Shown: in pieces, positions 8,151-16,189 of the stretch
Layout of the letters: every line of letters begins with the position of its first letter
Numbering within the stretch: the first letter of the stretch is position 1
From: Devosia sp. YR412
Lineage (GTDB): Bacteria > Pseudomonadota > Alphaproteobacteria > Rhizobiales > Devosiaceae
Reading direction: 5' to 3'
NCBI RefSeq assembly: GCF_900110945.1
Contig: NZ_FOFL01000002.1
Coordinates: forward strand, 806,001-870,000
DNA: 64,000 bases
Translations under genes and position numbers: made by a program
The notes under the pieces: generated by a model
Databases searched by the model: none
Seen by the model: the letters and a program-made list of their open reading frames with translations, nothing else
What the model was told of the DNA's origin: nothing

Positions 8151-10307
8151 CTATTTGCTCCACATGCCGCGCATCTGGGCGGTGATATCCATGCGCACAG
8201 GGGCCGGCGACAGGCCCTCGATATAGGCCGGGGTCACCGGCGGCCAGAGAATGTCTTCGAACAGCGGCACCATGGCGCGCGGAATGAACCTACTGCGCTG
8301 GGCATAGAGGTGCCGGTCGCCATGCTTGTGCTGCTGGGTAACGAAAAAGCGCTGCGGCGTGATGACATTGAGCTCATCCCTGGCCCGCGTCATCGCCACA
8401 TAGAGCAGCCGCCGCTCCTCCTCCAACTCATGCGTCGAACCGGTGCCGAGGTCAGACGGAATGCAGCCATCCACGACGTTCAGCACATGCACCGCCTTCC
8501 ACTCCTGCCCTTTGGCCGAATGGATGGTGGAGAGGATCAGATAATCCTCGTCGAGCAGCGGCACGCCGGACTGGTCGGAGGTGGCATCGGGCGGATCGAG
8601 CGTCAGCTCAGTCAGGAATTTTTCGCGGGAGGGATAGCCAGCGGCGATCCGCTCCAGTTGCAGGATATCCGCCTGGCGGATCAGCGCATCCTCATAGACT
8701 GCTTCCATCAGCGGCTCATACCAGAGCCGCGCATAGCCCAGCTCCAGCGGCCAGCCGGCTTCCCTGCGCGACAGCCGGGTGAACATTTCCACCAGCCCGG
8801 CCCAGCCTTCGGCCGCACGGGACGGCGCGGGGATTTCGCCCAGCGCCCAGACTGGATCAGGACCGGTTGCCATGGCGTCGAGCACCTTGCCGGCCGAGGC
8901 GGGGCCGACGCCGGGCAGCAATTGCAGCACGCGGAAGCCGGCCACCCGGTCACGCGGATTTTCGACCCAGCGCAGGATTGCCAAGAGGTCCTTGATATGG
9001 GCGGCGTCGAGGAATTTCAGTCCGCCAAATTTAACGAAGGGAATATTGCGCCGCGTCAGCTCGATTTCCAGCGGCCCGGAATGCGAAGAGGTGCGGAACA
9101 GCACGGCCTGGTTCTTGAGCCTCATGCCGCCCTCGCGGGCTTCCAGCACCTTATGCACGACGTAACGAGCCTGGTCGGCCTCATCGCGCACGGTGACGAG
9201 ATAGGGCTTGGCGTCGGACAGCCGCTCGGTCCATAGGTTCTTGGTGAAGCGCTCGCTGGCCAGATCGATCACCGCATTGGCGGCAGCGAGGATCGGCTGG
9301 GTCGAGCGATAGTTGCGATCCAGCGTCACGATATCGGCCGGTGGCGAAAAGCTCTGCGGGAAGTCGAGGATGTTGCGCACCGTGGCGGCGCGGAAGGAAT
9401 AGATCGACTGGGCATCGTCGCCCACCACGGTCAGCCCCTGCCCGCCCGGACGCAGCGCCAGCAACACGGACGATTGGAGCTTGTTGGTATCCTGATATTC
9501 ATCGACCAGCACATGATCGAAGCGCGCCGAGACTTCGGCGGCAATCGCCGGCTCAGCCATCATGCCGGCCCAGTAGAGCAGCAGGTCGTCGTAATCGAGC
9601 ACATTCTGGTTCTGCTTGGCCGCCACATAGGCGCCGAACAGGGTGCGCAATTGCTCGGGCCACATGGCGCACCAGGGGAAGTGATCCTTCAGCACCGCTT
9701 CGAGATCGCCCTGCGCATTGACCACACGCGAATAGATGGCGAGGCAGGTCCCCTTGGTCGGAAAGCGGCTCTTGGCATCCGACAAGCCCAGCTCGTGCCG
9801 CACGAGATTCATCAGGTCGGCGGAATCCTCGCGGTCGTGGATGGTGAAGGCCGGATCGAGCCCGATCTGGGTGGCATGCTCGCGCAGCAGCCGGGCTCCG
9901 ATACCGTGGAAAGTGCCGGCCCAGCTCAGGGCATCGGTGACAGCGCCCGACGAGGTGCCCATCACCCGGGCCGCGATACGCTCGACGCGGCGGCTCATCT
10001 CGCTGGCGGCGCGGCGCGAAAAGGTCATCAGCAGGATGCGGCGGGGATCGGCCCCCTTGACGATGAGATGGGCGACGCGATGCGCCAGCGTATTGGTCTT
10101 GCCCGAGCCGGCCCCTGCAATGACCAGCAAAGGTCCGGGCGTTGCAGAGCCGGCGCCATGCTCGACGGCACGGCGCTGCTCGGGATTGAGGATGTCGAGA
10201 TAGTCGCTGGCAGTCTGCACGAATCGATCCGGTCGGAGGCCCGCGCAGCGGAACACGTTTCCTGTTTTGTTCGCAACTGTCTCACCGATCACAGATTCCC
10301 GCGGCAT
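8151..10307 (-). CDS. UvrD/PcrA-like superfamily 1 DNA helicase
   Basis: This protein of up to 718 residues shows the SF1A motifs in order: Walker A GAGSGKT, Walker B DEYQDTN, motif III QSIYSFRAA, motif IV LDRNYRSTQPIL, motif V STIHSAKGQEWKAVHVL and motif VI LLYVAMTRARDEL. It should unwind DNA 3'-to-5' in repair or replication restart. It is a second UvrD-type helicase rather than a clear UvrD orthologue. The start is uncertain: ATG 10307 gives 718 residues, while GTG 10220 would begin at VQTASDYLDILNPEQ, closer to typical family N-termini. Confidence 0.92.
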   Translation of the reverse strand: MPRESVIGETVANKTGNVFRCAGLRPDRFVQTASDYLDILNPEQRRAVEHGAGSATPGPLLVIAGAGSGKTNTLAHRVAHLIVKGADPRRILLMTFSRRAASEMSRRVERIAARVMGTSSGAVTDALSWAGTFHGIGARLLREHATQIGLDPAFTIHDREDSADLMNLVRHELGLSDAKSRFPTKGTCLAIYSRVVNAQGDLEAVLKDHFPWCAMWPEQLRTLFGAYVAAKQNQNVLDYDDLLLYWAGMMAEPAIAAEVSARFDHVLVDEYQDTNKLQSSVLLALRPGGQGLTVVGDDAQSIYSFRAATVRNILDFPQSFSPPADIVTLDRNYRSTQPILAAANAVIDLASERFTKNLWTERLSDAKPYLVTVRDEADQARYVVHKVLEAREGGMRLKNQAVLFRTSSHSGPLEIELTRRNIPFVKFGGLKFLDAAHIKDLLAILRWVENPRDRVAGFRVLQLLPGVGPASAGKVLDAMATGPDPVWALGEIPAPSRAAEGWAGLVEMFTRLSRREAGWPLELGYARLWYEPLMEAVYEDALIRQADILQLERIAAGYPSREKFLTELTLDPPDATSDQSGVPLLDEDYLILSTIHSAKGQEWKAVHVLNVVDGCIPSDLGTGSTHELEEERRLLYVAMTRARDELNVITPQRFFVTQQHKHGDRHLYAQRSRFIPRAMVPLFEDILWPPVTPAYIEGLSPAPVRMDITAQMRGMWSK

Positions 10308-10429
10308 CGTGACGGCGCCCGGACAAAGCGTTAGGGTTAACCACTGGCAAATCTGGCGAGGCTATCGTCCGGCTGTCAGAAGAGAATTCACCCGCATTGC
10401 GTATTGATGCGGGCGCCGGAGTTGGACCG

Positions 10430-11521
10430 ATGGTCATCGAAAACATCATGTATTTTGCGCTCGGCCTTTTGGTCGCGGGGCTGGTGTCGCTGATCATCCT
10501 GCCGGCGGTGTGGAAACGCGCCGTACGGCTGACCAAGCGCCGCATCGAAGCCGCCACGCCGATCACCATGGCCGAATTCCGCGCCGACAAGGACCAGCTG
10601 CGCGCCGAATTCGCGCTGTCGACCCGCCGGCTGGAAATGAATGTCGAGACACTGCGCAAGCGGCTCGCCGAACAGCTGGGCGACGTCAACCAGAAGCGCA
10701 GTGATCTCGGGGCGCTCAAGGCCGAGCGCGATCAGCATCTGTCGATCGTCAAGGAGCTGGAAGAGCGCGAGGCCGAGCTGCGCGCCCGCACCACCGAGCT
10801 CGAGCGCGAAAGCACCGACCTGGCCCAGCGGCTGCGCATGCGCGACCGCGAACTCGACAGCCGCAATGACGAGGACGCCAGCCGGCTGACCGCAGCGCTG
10901 GCCGTCGAGCAGAAGCGCGCCACCTTCCTCGAAGATCAGGCCCGCAGCCTGATCGCCCGGTTGGAAAGCTCGGATCGCCGCAGCGCCGAAGCCACCGCCA
11001 TCATCGGCCAATTGCGCAACGCGCTGGCCAATCAGAGCGACGACCGGGCCGCCACGGCTGACGATCTGACCGCCGCCGAAGCCCGCATCGCCAGCGCCGA
11101 AAGCCGGCTCAATGCCCTGCTGGCCGAAACCACCGAGACGGTGGAAAAGGCCAGCAGCCGTAACGAACAATTGCTGGCCGACAAGCTGGGCCTCGAAGCC
11201 GAGGTCGAACAACTGCGCAAGAAGGTGGCGGGCGTGGAATCCTCGATCCTGGAGGATTGGGACACCGAACGGCTGGAAGAAGCCCATCTGCGCGAGCGGC
11301 TCAACGATATCGCCGCCAGCGTCAGCCGGCTGGTCTATGCCGTGGATACCGAGAACCCGCCAGCCCGCCCGGAAGAGGAAAGCCTGTTCGACCGCGTGCA
11401 GCGCTTTGCCGATGACGGGGTGAGCAGTGATGTGCTGCCGGTGAAACCAGCCAAGGGCGAGCGCAAGGGTGGCTCGGTCAGCGACCGCATGGCGGCGCTG
11501 CGGGAGATTCAGGGACGGTAG
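10430..11521 (+). CDS. Membrane-anchored coiled-coil protein of unknown function
   Basis: This 363-residue protein has one N-terminal transmembrane helix (MYFALGLLVAGLVSLIIL) followed by about 270 residues of almost unbroken coiled coil rich in Glu, Arg, Ala and Leu (KELEEREAELRARTTELE). A short, more polar tail ends in SDRMAALREIQGR. I do not recognise a named family. The start at 10430 has GGAG about nine bases upstream and places the helix at residue 6. It is convergent with the DUF6476-like gene. It may be an envelope or cytoskeletal scaffold, but that is only a guess. Confidence 0.82.
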   Translation: MVIENIMYFALGLLVAGLVSLIILPAVWKRAVRLTKRRIEAATPITMAEFRADKDQLRAEFALSTRRLEMNVETLRKRLAEQLGDVNQKRSDLGALKAERDQHLSIVKELEEREAELRARTTELERESTDLAQRLRMRDRELDSRNDEDASRLTAALAVEQKRATFLEDQARSLIARLESSDRRSAEATAIIGQLRNALANQSDDRAATADDLTAAEARIASAESRLNALLAETTETVEKASSRNEQLLADKLGLEAEVEQLRKKVAGVESSILEDWDTERLEEAHLRERLNDIAASVSRLVYAVDTENPPARPEEESLFDRVQRFADDGVSSDVLPVKPAKGERKGGSVSDRMAALREIQGR

Positions 11522-11527
11522 GCTTGC

Positions 11528-11869
11528 CTACTCCCCCAGCACCAATTCCCGCGTCTTCTCTCCACTGCCTTGATCGAACAGCGCCAGCCTGGTCACGCCA
11601 TCCACCACATAGGTCACATTGATCTGCCCATCGCTCAGCAGCGCCGAAATCACCTCGGCGCCGGCCGGCAGGCTGACCTCGGCGGCAATGGTGGGCGCCG
11701 GGCGGTCGCGCAACACGCGATAGACAAGGGCGAAGGCAATCGCCATAAAGCCCAGCAACAGGATGCCGATCGAGAAAGCGAACGACCGGCGCGCCTTTGC
11801 CAATGCGGCAAGAGCCTCCGCCGATAGAGGCGCATCGGGCTTTTGCTCAGTCTCATTAGGATCAATCAT
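11528..11869 (-). CDS. Small single-pass membrane protein (DUF6476-like)
   Basis: The 113-residue protein has a polar N-terminus, one transmembrane helix (FAFSIGILLLGFMAIAFAL) and a beta-rich C-terminal part (GAEVISALLSDGQINVTYVV). Small membrane proteins of this kind occur beside RluA/RluD-type genes in alphaproteobacteria and have been grouped as DUF6476; I assign that family tentatively. Its ATG (11869-11867) overlaps the divergent rluD ATG (11868-11870) within CATG, so both leaders must run through the neighbour's coding sequence. Confidence 0.7.
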   Translation of the reverse strand: MIDPNETEQKPDAPLSAEALAALAKARRSFAFSIGILLLGFMAIAFALVYRVLRDRPAPTIAAEVSLPAGAEVISALLSDGQINVTYVVDGVTRLALFDQGSGEKTRELVLGE

Positions 11870-12896
11870 GGCCGAAAATACCGTTGGAGATTTCGAGGGC
11901 GACGAAGTCGAGGTCGTGGTCGAAGCCGAGATGGCTGGCGGGCGGCTCGACGCCACCCTTGCCAAGGTCCATACCGTATTGAGCCGCAACCGCATCAAGG
12001 ACCTCATCCTCGAAGGCGCCGTGACCATCAATGGCAAACCCGTCAGCGAGCCCAAATACCGGCTAACGTCGGGCGAGACAATCGTCCTTCTCGCCCCGCC
12101 CCCCGAAGATGCCGATCCGCAGCCGCAGGATATCCCGCTCGACATCCTGTTCGAGGACGACCAGCTCATCGTCATCAACAAGCCGGTCGGCATGGTAGTT
12201 CACCCTGCCCCGGGCTCGCCCGATGGCACGCTGGTCAATGCGCTGCTGTTCCATTGCGGCGACAGCCTGCAGGGCATTGGCGGCGTCAAGCGCCCGGGCA
12301 TTGTGCATCGGCTCGATCGCGATACGTCCGGCGTCATGGTCGCGGCCAAGACCGAGACGGCGCACAAGCATCTGTCGGCCCAGTTTGCCGACCACGGCCG
12401 CACCGGCCCGCTGCACCGCGCCTATATCGCCTATGTCTGGGGCGTGACCGAGACCGGCAAGGGTACGGTGGAAGCCCCGCTCGGCCGCGACCAGAACAAT
12501 CGCCTGAAGCAAACCGTGCGCAAGGATGGCCGCGAGGCGATCACCCATTATTTCGTTGAAGCGCGTTTCGGCGACGAGGGCTGGGACATTACCCGCGTGC
12601 AATGCCATCTCGAGACCGGCCGCACCCACCAGATCCGCGTCCACATGGCCCATATCGGCCATCCGCTGGTGTCCGACCTGGTCTATGCCTCGGGCTATAT
12701 CACCAAGATCAACAAGCTGCCGCCCGACGTTGCCGGCCCGATCCAGGCCCTCGGCCGGCAGGCGCTGCATGCCGCCGAACTCGGCTTCGAGCACCCGACG
12801 ACCGGCGAGGAACTATTTTTCGAAGCCGACCTGCCGCCCGATCTGCAGGCGCTGGATGACGCGCTGCAGGACTATGACAAGGCGTTCGCGCGCTAA
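11868..12896 (+). CDS. rluD: 23S rRNA pseudouridine synthase, RluD/RluA family
   Basis: The 342-residue protein has an N-terminal S4 RNA-binding domain (AGGRLDATLAKV, then LILEGAVTINGKPV) and the RluA catalytic core with the active-site Asp in GIVHRLDRDTSG. The signature GRTHQIRVHMAHIGHPLV follows. RluD makes the pseudouridines in helix 69 of 23S rRNA. The S4 domain and length favour RluD over RluA, though the exact target is inferred. A TAGGA site stands before the ATG. It lies 0.3 kb upstream of rpoH on the same strand. Confidence 0.9.
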   Translation: MAENTVGDFEGDEVEVVVEAEMAGGRLDATLAKVHTVLSRNRIKDLILEGAVTINGKPVSEPKYRLTSGETIVLLAPPPEDADPQPQDIPLDILFEDDQLIVINKPVGMVVHPAPGSPDGTLVNALLFHCGDSLQGIGGVKRPGIVHRLDRDTSGVMVAAKTETAHKHLSAQFADHGRTGPLHRAYIAYVWGVTETGKGTVEAPLGRDQNNRLKQTVRKDGREAITHYFVEARFGDEGWDITRVQCHLETGRTHQIRVHMAHIGHPLVSDLVYASGYITKINKLPPDVAGPIQALGRQALHAAELGFEHPTTGEELFFEADLPPDLQALDDALQDYDKAFAR

Positions 12897-13194
12897 ATCC
12901 CTGCCGCATCCGCAAAAGAGTCACGCCGAGGTGAATGAACCTTCGGCATGGCTCGCGCGTAATAGCTGTGCCTGCCGATGCAAGGGATGGAACCCTTTCG
13001 CATTTGTAACGTTTTCGCGCGTTCTCGCCCTTACATTCGCCAGAATGCCGCTTATATATCCATCGTAGTTTGGCGATGGGCCGTTCACGGACATCGCGCC
13101 AAACCATTTTCCGCCCTTAAAGGGCGCGCCGGATCGGGCAATCTTGCCGCAATCTGGCGCTGCTACTGAGGGGGAACCAGAAAGGGGTGCGTTC
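12897..13194 (+). promoter_or_regulatory. Gene-free leader region of rpoH
   Basis: These 298 bases carry no convincing gene. A short perfect palindrome, CGCCCTT-A-AAGGGCG, lies at 13112-13126, about 70 bases before the rpoH start. AAAGGGG at about 13180 serves as the ribosome site. I could not place a heat-shock or housekeeping promoter with confidence. Confidence 0.45.
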
Positions 13195-14064
13195 ATGGCC
13201 CAGACTAATTTGCCGGTGCTTTCAGCCGAAGGTGGCTTGAGCCGTTATCTTCAGGAAATCCGCAAGTTCCCTATGCTGGAACCGGATGAAGAATACATGC
13301 TGGCCAAGCGTTACAAGGAACACGCCGATCCCGGCGCCGCCCAGAAGCTGATCACCAGCCATCTGCGTCTGGTCGCCAAGATCGCCATGGGCTATCGCGG
13401 CTACGGTCTGCCGATTTCCGAAGTGATTTCGGAAGGCAATGTCGGCCTGATGCATGCGGTCAAGCGCTTCGAGCCTGAAAAGGGCTTCCGCCTGGCGACT
13501 TACGCCATGTGGTGGATCCGTGCCGCCATCCAGGAATATGTCCTGCGCAGCTGGAGCCTGGTCAAGATCGGCACCACCGCCGCGCAGAAGCGTCTGTTCT
13601 TCAACCTGCGAAAGGTGAAGGGACAGATCGCAGCTTTGGACGATGGTTCGCTGCATCCCGACCAGATCGCCCAGATCGCCACCACGCTCAAGGTCACCGA
13701 GGCGGACGTCGTGTCGATGAACGCGCGCCTCTCCGGCGACGCCTCGCTCAACTCGCCGATGCGGGCTGACGAAGGCACGTCGGAATGGCAGGACTGGCTG
13801 GTCGACGACACCCCGAGTGCCGAAACCACCCTGGGCGAGAGCGAGGAATATTCCGAGCGCATGGGCCTGCTCAACAATGCGATGAGCGTGCTCAACGAGC
13901 GCGAAAAGGCCATTTTCCACGCCCGCCGCCTGCAGGAAAACCCGTCGACGCTCGAAGAGCTGGCCCAGCAGTATGACGTCAGCCGCGAGCGTATCCGCCA
14001 GATCGAAGTGCGGGCGTTTGAAAAGGTGCAGGACGCGGTCAAGGTTGCGGCTGCGGCGCACTAG
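13195..14064 (+). CDS. rpoH: Heat-shock sigma factor RpoH (sigma-32)
   Basis: The 289-residue protein has region 2 (AYAMWWIRAAIQEYVLRSW-like, here ATYAMWWIRAAIQEYVL), the diagnostic RpoH box QKRLFFNLRKVKG, and region 4 (TLEELAQQYDVSRERIRQIE). It directs polymerase to chaperone and protease genes such as ftsH, also present in this window. The ATG at 13195 starts MAQTNLPVLSAEGGL, as in other alphaproteobacterial RpoH proteins. A strong terminator follows. Whether it corresponds to RpoH1 or RpoH2 of rhizobia cannot be settled by eye. Confidence 0.97.
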   Translation: MAQTNLPVLSAEGGLSRYLQEIRKFPMLEPDEEYMLAKRYKEHADPGAAQKLITSHLRLVAKIAMGYRGYGLPISEVISEGNVGLMHAVKRFEPEKGFRLATYAMWWIRAAIQEYVLRSWSLVKIGTTAAQKRLFFNLRKVKGQIAALDDGSLHPDQIAQIATTLKVTEADVVSMNARLSGDASLNSPMRADEGTSEWQDWLVDDTPSAETTLGESEEYSERMGLLNNAMSVLNEREKAIFHARRLQENPSTLEELAQQYDVSRERIRQIEVRAFEKVQDAVKVAAAAH

Positions 14065-14085
14065 GTTGGTTTGAATGGAATGCGG

Positions 14086-14113
14086 AAGGCGGGCTTGGGC
14101 CCGCCTTTTTTGT
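14086..14113 (+). terminator. Rho-independent terminator after rpoH
   Basis: AAGGCGGGC (14086-14094) pairs with GCCCGCCTT (14099-14107), followed by TTTTTGTTT. It lies 22 bases after the rpoH stop codon. Confidence 0.92.
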
Positions 14114-14119
14114 TTGGTA

Positions 14120-14809
14120 CTAAAGCGCCATCAAATCCCACAGCCGCTCCTTGCCCAGGATCAGCAGCCATGGCGTGTCATCTGCCGGGATGATCTCGAC
14201 CACGCCACCGGTGCCTTCATTGCTCGTCCCGATCAGCCCGCCCGGCTCCAGCGTCAGCCCGTCCATCGGATAGAACAGGCCGGTCGATTGTTCGAAACGG
14301 ATCGGCAGCAGCGGGTGGATCGAGACGCGCTCGCGCGGGCCGGCGGTAAAGCGGATCGGCCCGACCACGGCCAGCGCCACATCGACCTCGTCGACCAGCA
14401 GCAGCTTTCGCGACGGTGCAAATTGTAGCACGGCGCTGAGGGCGGCCAGCGTGTGGTCCAGCCGCTTGCCGGTCATGCCCAGCGCCAGCGTCACCGGTGC
14501 CTGCGTGGAATAGAGCGCCTTCTGGAAATCGGTGGTGACCTGCTCGGGGATATGGATCACCCGCGTGCGCTGCGCCCAGCCAGCCCGATCCTGCAGCGAA
14601 TCGAGGTCGCCGATGATCGCGGCAGGCGTGAGGCCGGCATCCCCGATCGCATCGCCACCGCCATCGGCGCCAACCAAGGTGACGCCACGCTCGGCCAGTT
14701 CGACGAGGAGCGCCGCATCGACGGCGCCGCCGCCGACAATGGCCAGCGGGCCTTGGGATACGACTATTGGCGCATCCGCCGCGGGTACGGAAGTGTCTTG
14801 CACTGTCAC
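14120..14809 (-). CDS. Thiamine diphosphokinase
   Basis: This 229-residue protein has the thiamine pyrophosphokinase core: GADGGGDAIGDAGLTPAAIIG then GDLDS, the TTDFQKAL motif, and a GMTGKRLDHTLAAL segment that binds thiamine and nucleotide. It makes TPP from thiamine and ATP. The start is probably GTG 14809, with GAGAG upstream; an ATG at 14881 in the same frame would lie inside the TPP riboswitch on the other strand and is unlikely. It is divergent from thiBPQ, so uptake and activation of thiamine sit side by side. Confidence 0.9.
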   Translation of the reverse strand: MTVQDTSVPAADAPIVVSQGPLAIVGGGAVDAALLVELAERGVTLVGADGGGDAIGDAGLTPAAIIGDLDSLQDRAGWAQRTRVIHIPEQVTTDFQKALYSTQAPVTLALGMTGKRLDHTLAALSAVLQFAPSRKLLLVDEVDVALAVVGPIRFTAGPRERVSIHPLLPIRFEQSTGLFYPMDGLTLEPGGLIGTSNEGTGGVVEIIPADDTPWLLILGKERLWDLMAL

Positions 14810-14829
14810 AAAGCTCTCATTAAGTGTGG

Positions 14830-14995
14830 GGTGTCTCGCTGGGGTGTTCCGGAAGAAATTCCGGAGCTGAGAGTTACCCATTGAACCTGAACCAGGTCAT
14901 GCTGGCGGAGGAAGTTCGAGATGGCAAGGGCCTCTCGACGGCCGTGCCATTGACACCATCCCTTCACACATGGCCGCAAACCAACTGAAGGGATG
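14830..14995 (+). ncRNA. TPP riboswitch (THI element) with Shine-Dalgarno-masking stem
   Basis: The aptamer contains GGGGTG, a short stem-loop, CTGAGAGTTACCC, and GAACCTGAACCAGGTCATGC followed by TGGCGGAGGAA, the standard TPP-binding pattern. P1 can form from TCTCG 14834-14838 with CGAGA 14917-14921. A second TCTCGA at 14933-14938 can compete for the same strand. Downstream, CATCCCTTCA (14957-14966) is exactly complementary to TGAAGGGATG (14986-14995), which contains the thiB ribosome site. Control is therefore probably at translation initiation. Confidence 0.95.
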
Positions 14996-15000
14996 ACCCC

Positions 15001-16002
15001 ATGGTCAAATCTGCTCTTGCGCTTGCGGTCCTAACCGGACTGTTCGCCTCACCTGCCCTCGCGCAGGATCTGCCCAAGCTCACCATCTACACCTATGACG
15101 GCTTTGCCGCCGAATGGGGCCCCGGCCCCGGCCTCAAGGCCGGCTTCGAAGCCACCTGCGGCTGTGAGGTCAGCTGGGTCGCGGCCGATAGCTCCATCGG
15201 CACATTACGCCGCGTTCAGCTCGAGGGCGATGCCACCGAAGCCGATATCATCGTCGGTCTCGACACCGCCATTGCCGGCGAAGCCCGCGCCACTGGCCTA
15301 TTTGCCGATCACGGCCTGACGCTGACCGATCTGGCACTACCCGGCGAATGGACCGACACGCAATTCGTGCCCTTCGATTATGCGCATTTCGCCATGATGT
15401 ACGATACCGACACCATGACGACACCGCCGACCTCGTTCGAAGAGCTGATCGCGCTGCCGGAGGACATCAAGATCACCATCCAGGACCCGCGCTCATCGAC
15501 GCCGGGCTTTGGCCTGGTGCTGTGGATCAAGGCCGCCTATGGCGACCGCGCCAAGGACATCTGGGCCGGACTCAAGCCTCATATCCTCACCGTCACGCGC
15601 GACTGGAGCGAGAGCTATGACCTCTTCCTCTCGGGCGAAGCCGACATGACGCTGAGCTACACCACCTCGCCCTCCTATCACATCATCGAAGACGGCGATG
15701 ACACCATCAAGGCGGCGCTGTTCACCGAAGGCCATTACCCGCAGATCGAAGTCGCCGGCGTGCTGAAATCCTCGGACCAGCAGGAACTGGCCAAGCAGTT
15801 TCTGGCCTATCTGGTGTCGGCCGATGGCCAGCAGATCATCCCGCATACCAATTGGATGTTCCCGGTAACCGATCTCGGCGACAAGCTGGACCCAGCCTTT
15901 GCCGCGCTGCCGCAGCCGGAGAAGACGTTGGGGTTTAGCGATGACGAGATCGCAGCGCATGGGCGGGAGTGGATCGACGAGATGCTGGCGGCGATTCAGT
16001 AG
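15001..16002 (+). CDS. thiB: Thiamine ABC transporter, periplasmic binding protein ThiB
   Basis: The 333-residue protein has a signal peptide (ALAVLTGLFASPALAQ) and a type 2 periplasmic binding fold. The motifs YTYDGFAAEWGPGPG and FVPFDYAHFAMMYDT are typical of ThiB, which binds thiamine and its phosphates. The TPP riboswitch directly upstream, plus ThiP and ThiQ downstream, leave little doubt about the substrate. The ribosome site GAAGGGATG belongs to the masking stem of the riboswitch. Confidence 0.96.
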   Translation: MVKSALALAVLTGLFASPALAQDLPKLTIYTYDGFAAEWGPGPGLKAGFEATCGCEVSWVAADSSIGTLRRVQLEGDATEADIIVGLDTAIAGEARATGLFADHGLTLTDLALPGEWTDTQFVPFDYAHFAMMYDTDTMTTPPTSFEELIALPEDIKITIQDPRSSTPGFGLVLWIKAAYGDRAKDIWAGLKPHILTVTRDWSESYDLFLSGEADMTLSYTTSPSYHIIEDGDDTIKAALFTEGHYPQIEVAGVLKSSDQQELAKQFLAYLVSADGQQIIPHTNWMFPVTDLGDKLDPAFAALPQPEKTLGFSDDEIAAHGREWIDEMLAAIQ

Positions 16003-16028
16003 AGGCTGAACGAGAGATAGCGTTCGTG

Positions 16029-16158
16029 AACACCCCCACCCCCACTCCCTCCGCACAAGGGGGAGGGAAGCTTGTCCTGTGGTCGTTCGAAGTGCGTGCC
16101 TCGATGGCTCGTCTGGCGTCTCCCTCCCCCTTGTGGGGAGGGATCAAGGGTGGGGGTA
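16029..16158. repeat. Intergenic palindromic repeat, family R2, copy 1, between thiB and thiP
   Basis: The element opens with ACACCCCCACCCCC and CCGCACAAGGGGGAGGG and closes with CCCTCCCCCTTGTGGGG and AAGGGTGGGGGTAAG, so the two ends are near-complements. It occupies most of the 187-base thiB-thiP gap. A related element lies at 55318-55455, and a shorter one at 23700-23732. No gene is present. Confidence 0.8.
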
Positions 16159-16189
16159 AGCCACACGCAGAAACCTTGGGATCGGCCCC

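Noticed and set aside
12921-13196. Antisense frame upstream of rpoH as a possible small gene
   Set aside because: It has no ribosome site, family motif or conserved context; I treat the stretch as leader DNA.
14810-14881. Longer N-terminus for the thiamine diphosphokinase from the ATG at 14881
   Set aside because: It would translate through the riboswitch region and adds residues unlike the family; the GTG at 14809 with GAGAG is better.
16029-16158. Palindromic element considered as an insertion-sequence remnant
   Set aside because: No transposase fragment or target duplication is visible; its size and copies fit a small palindromic repeat.
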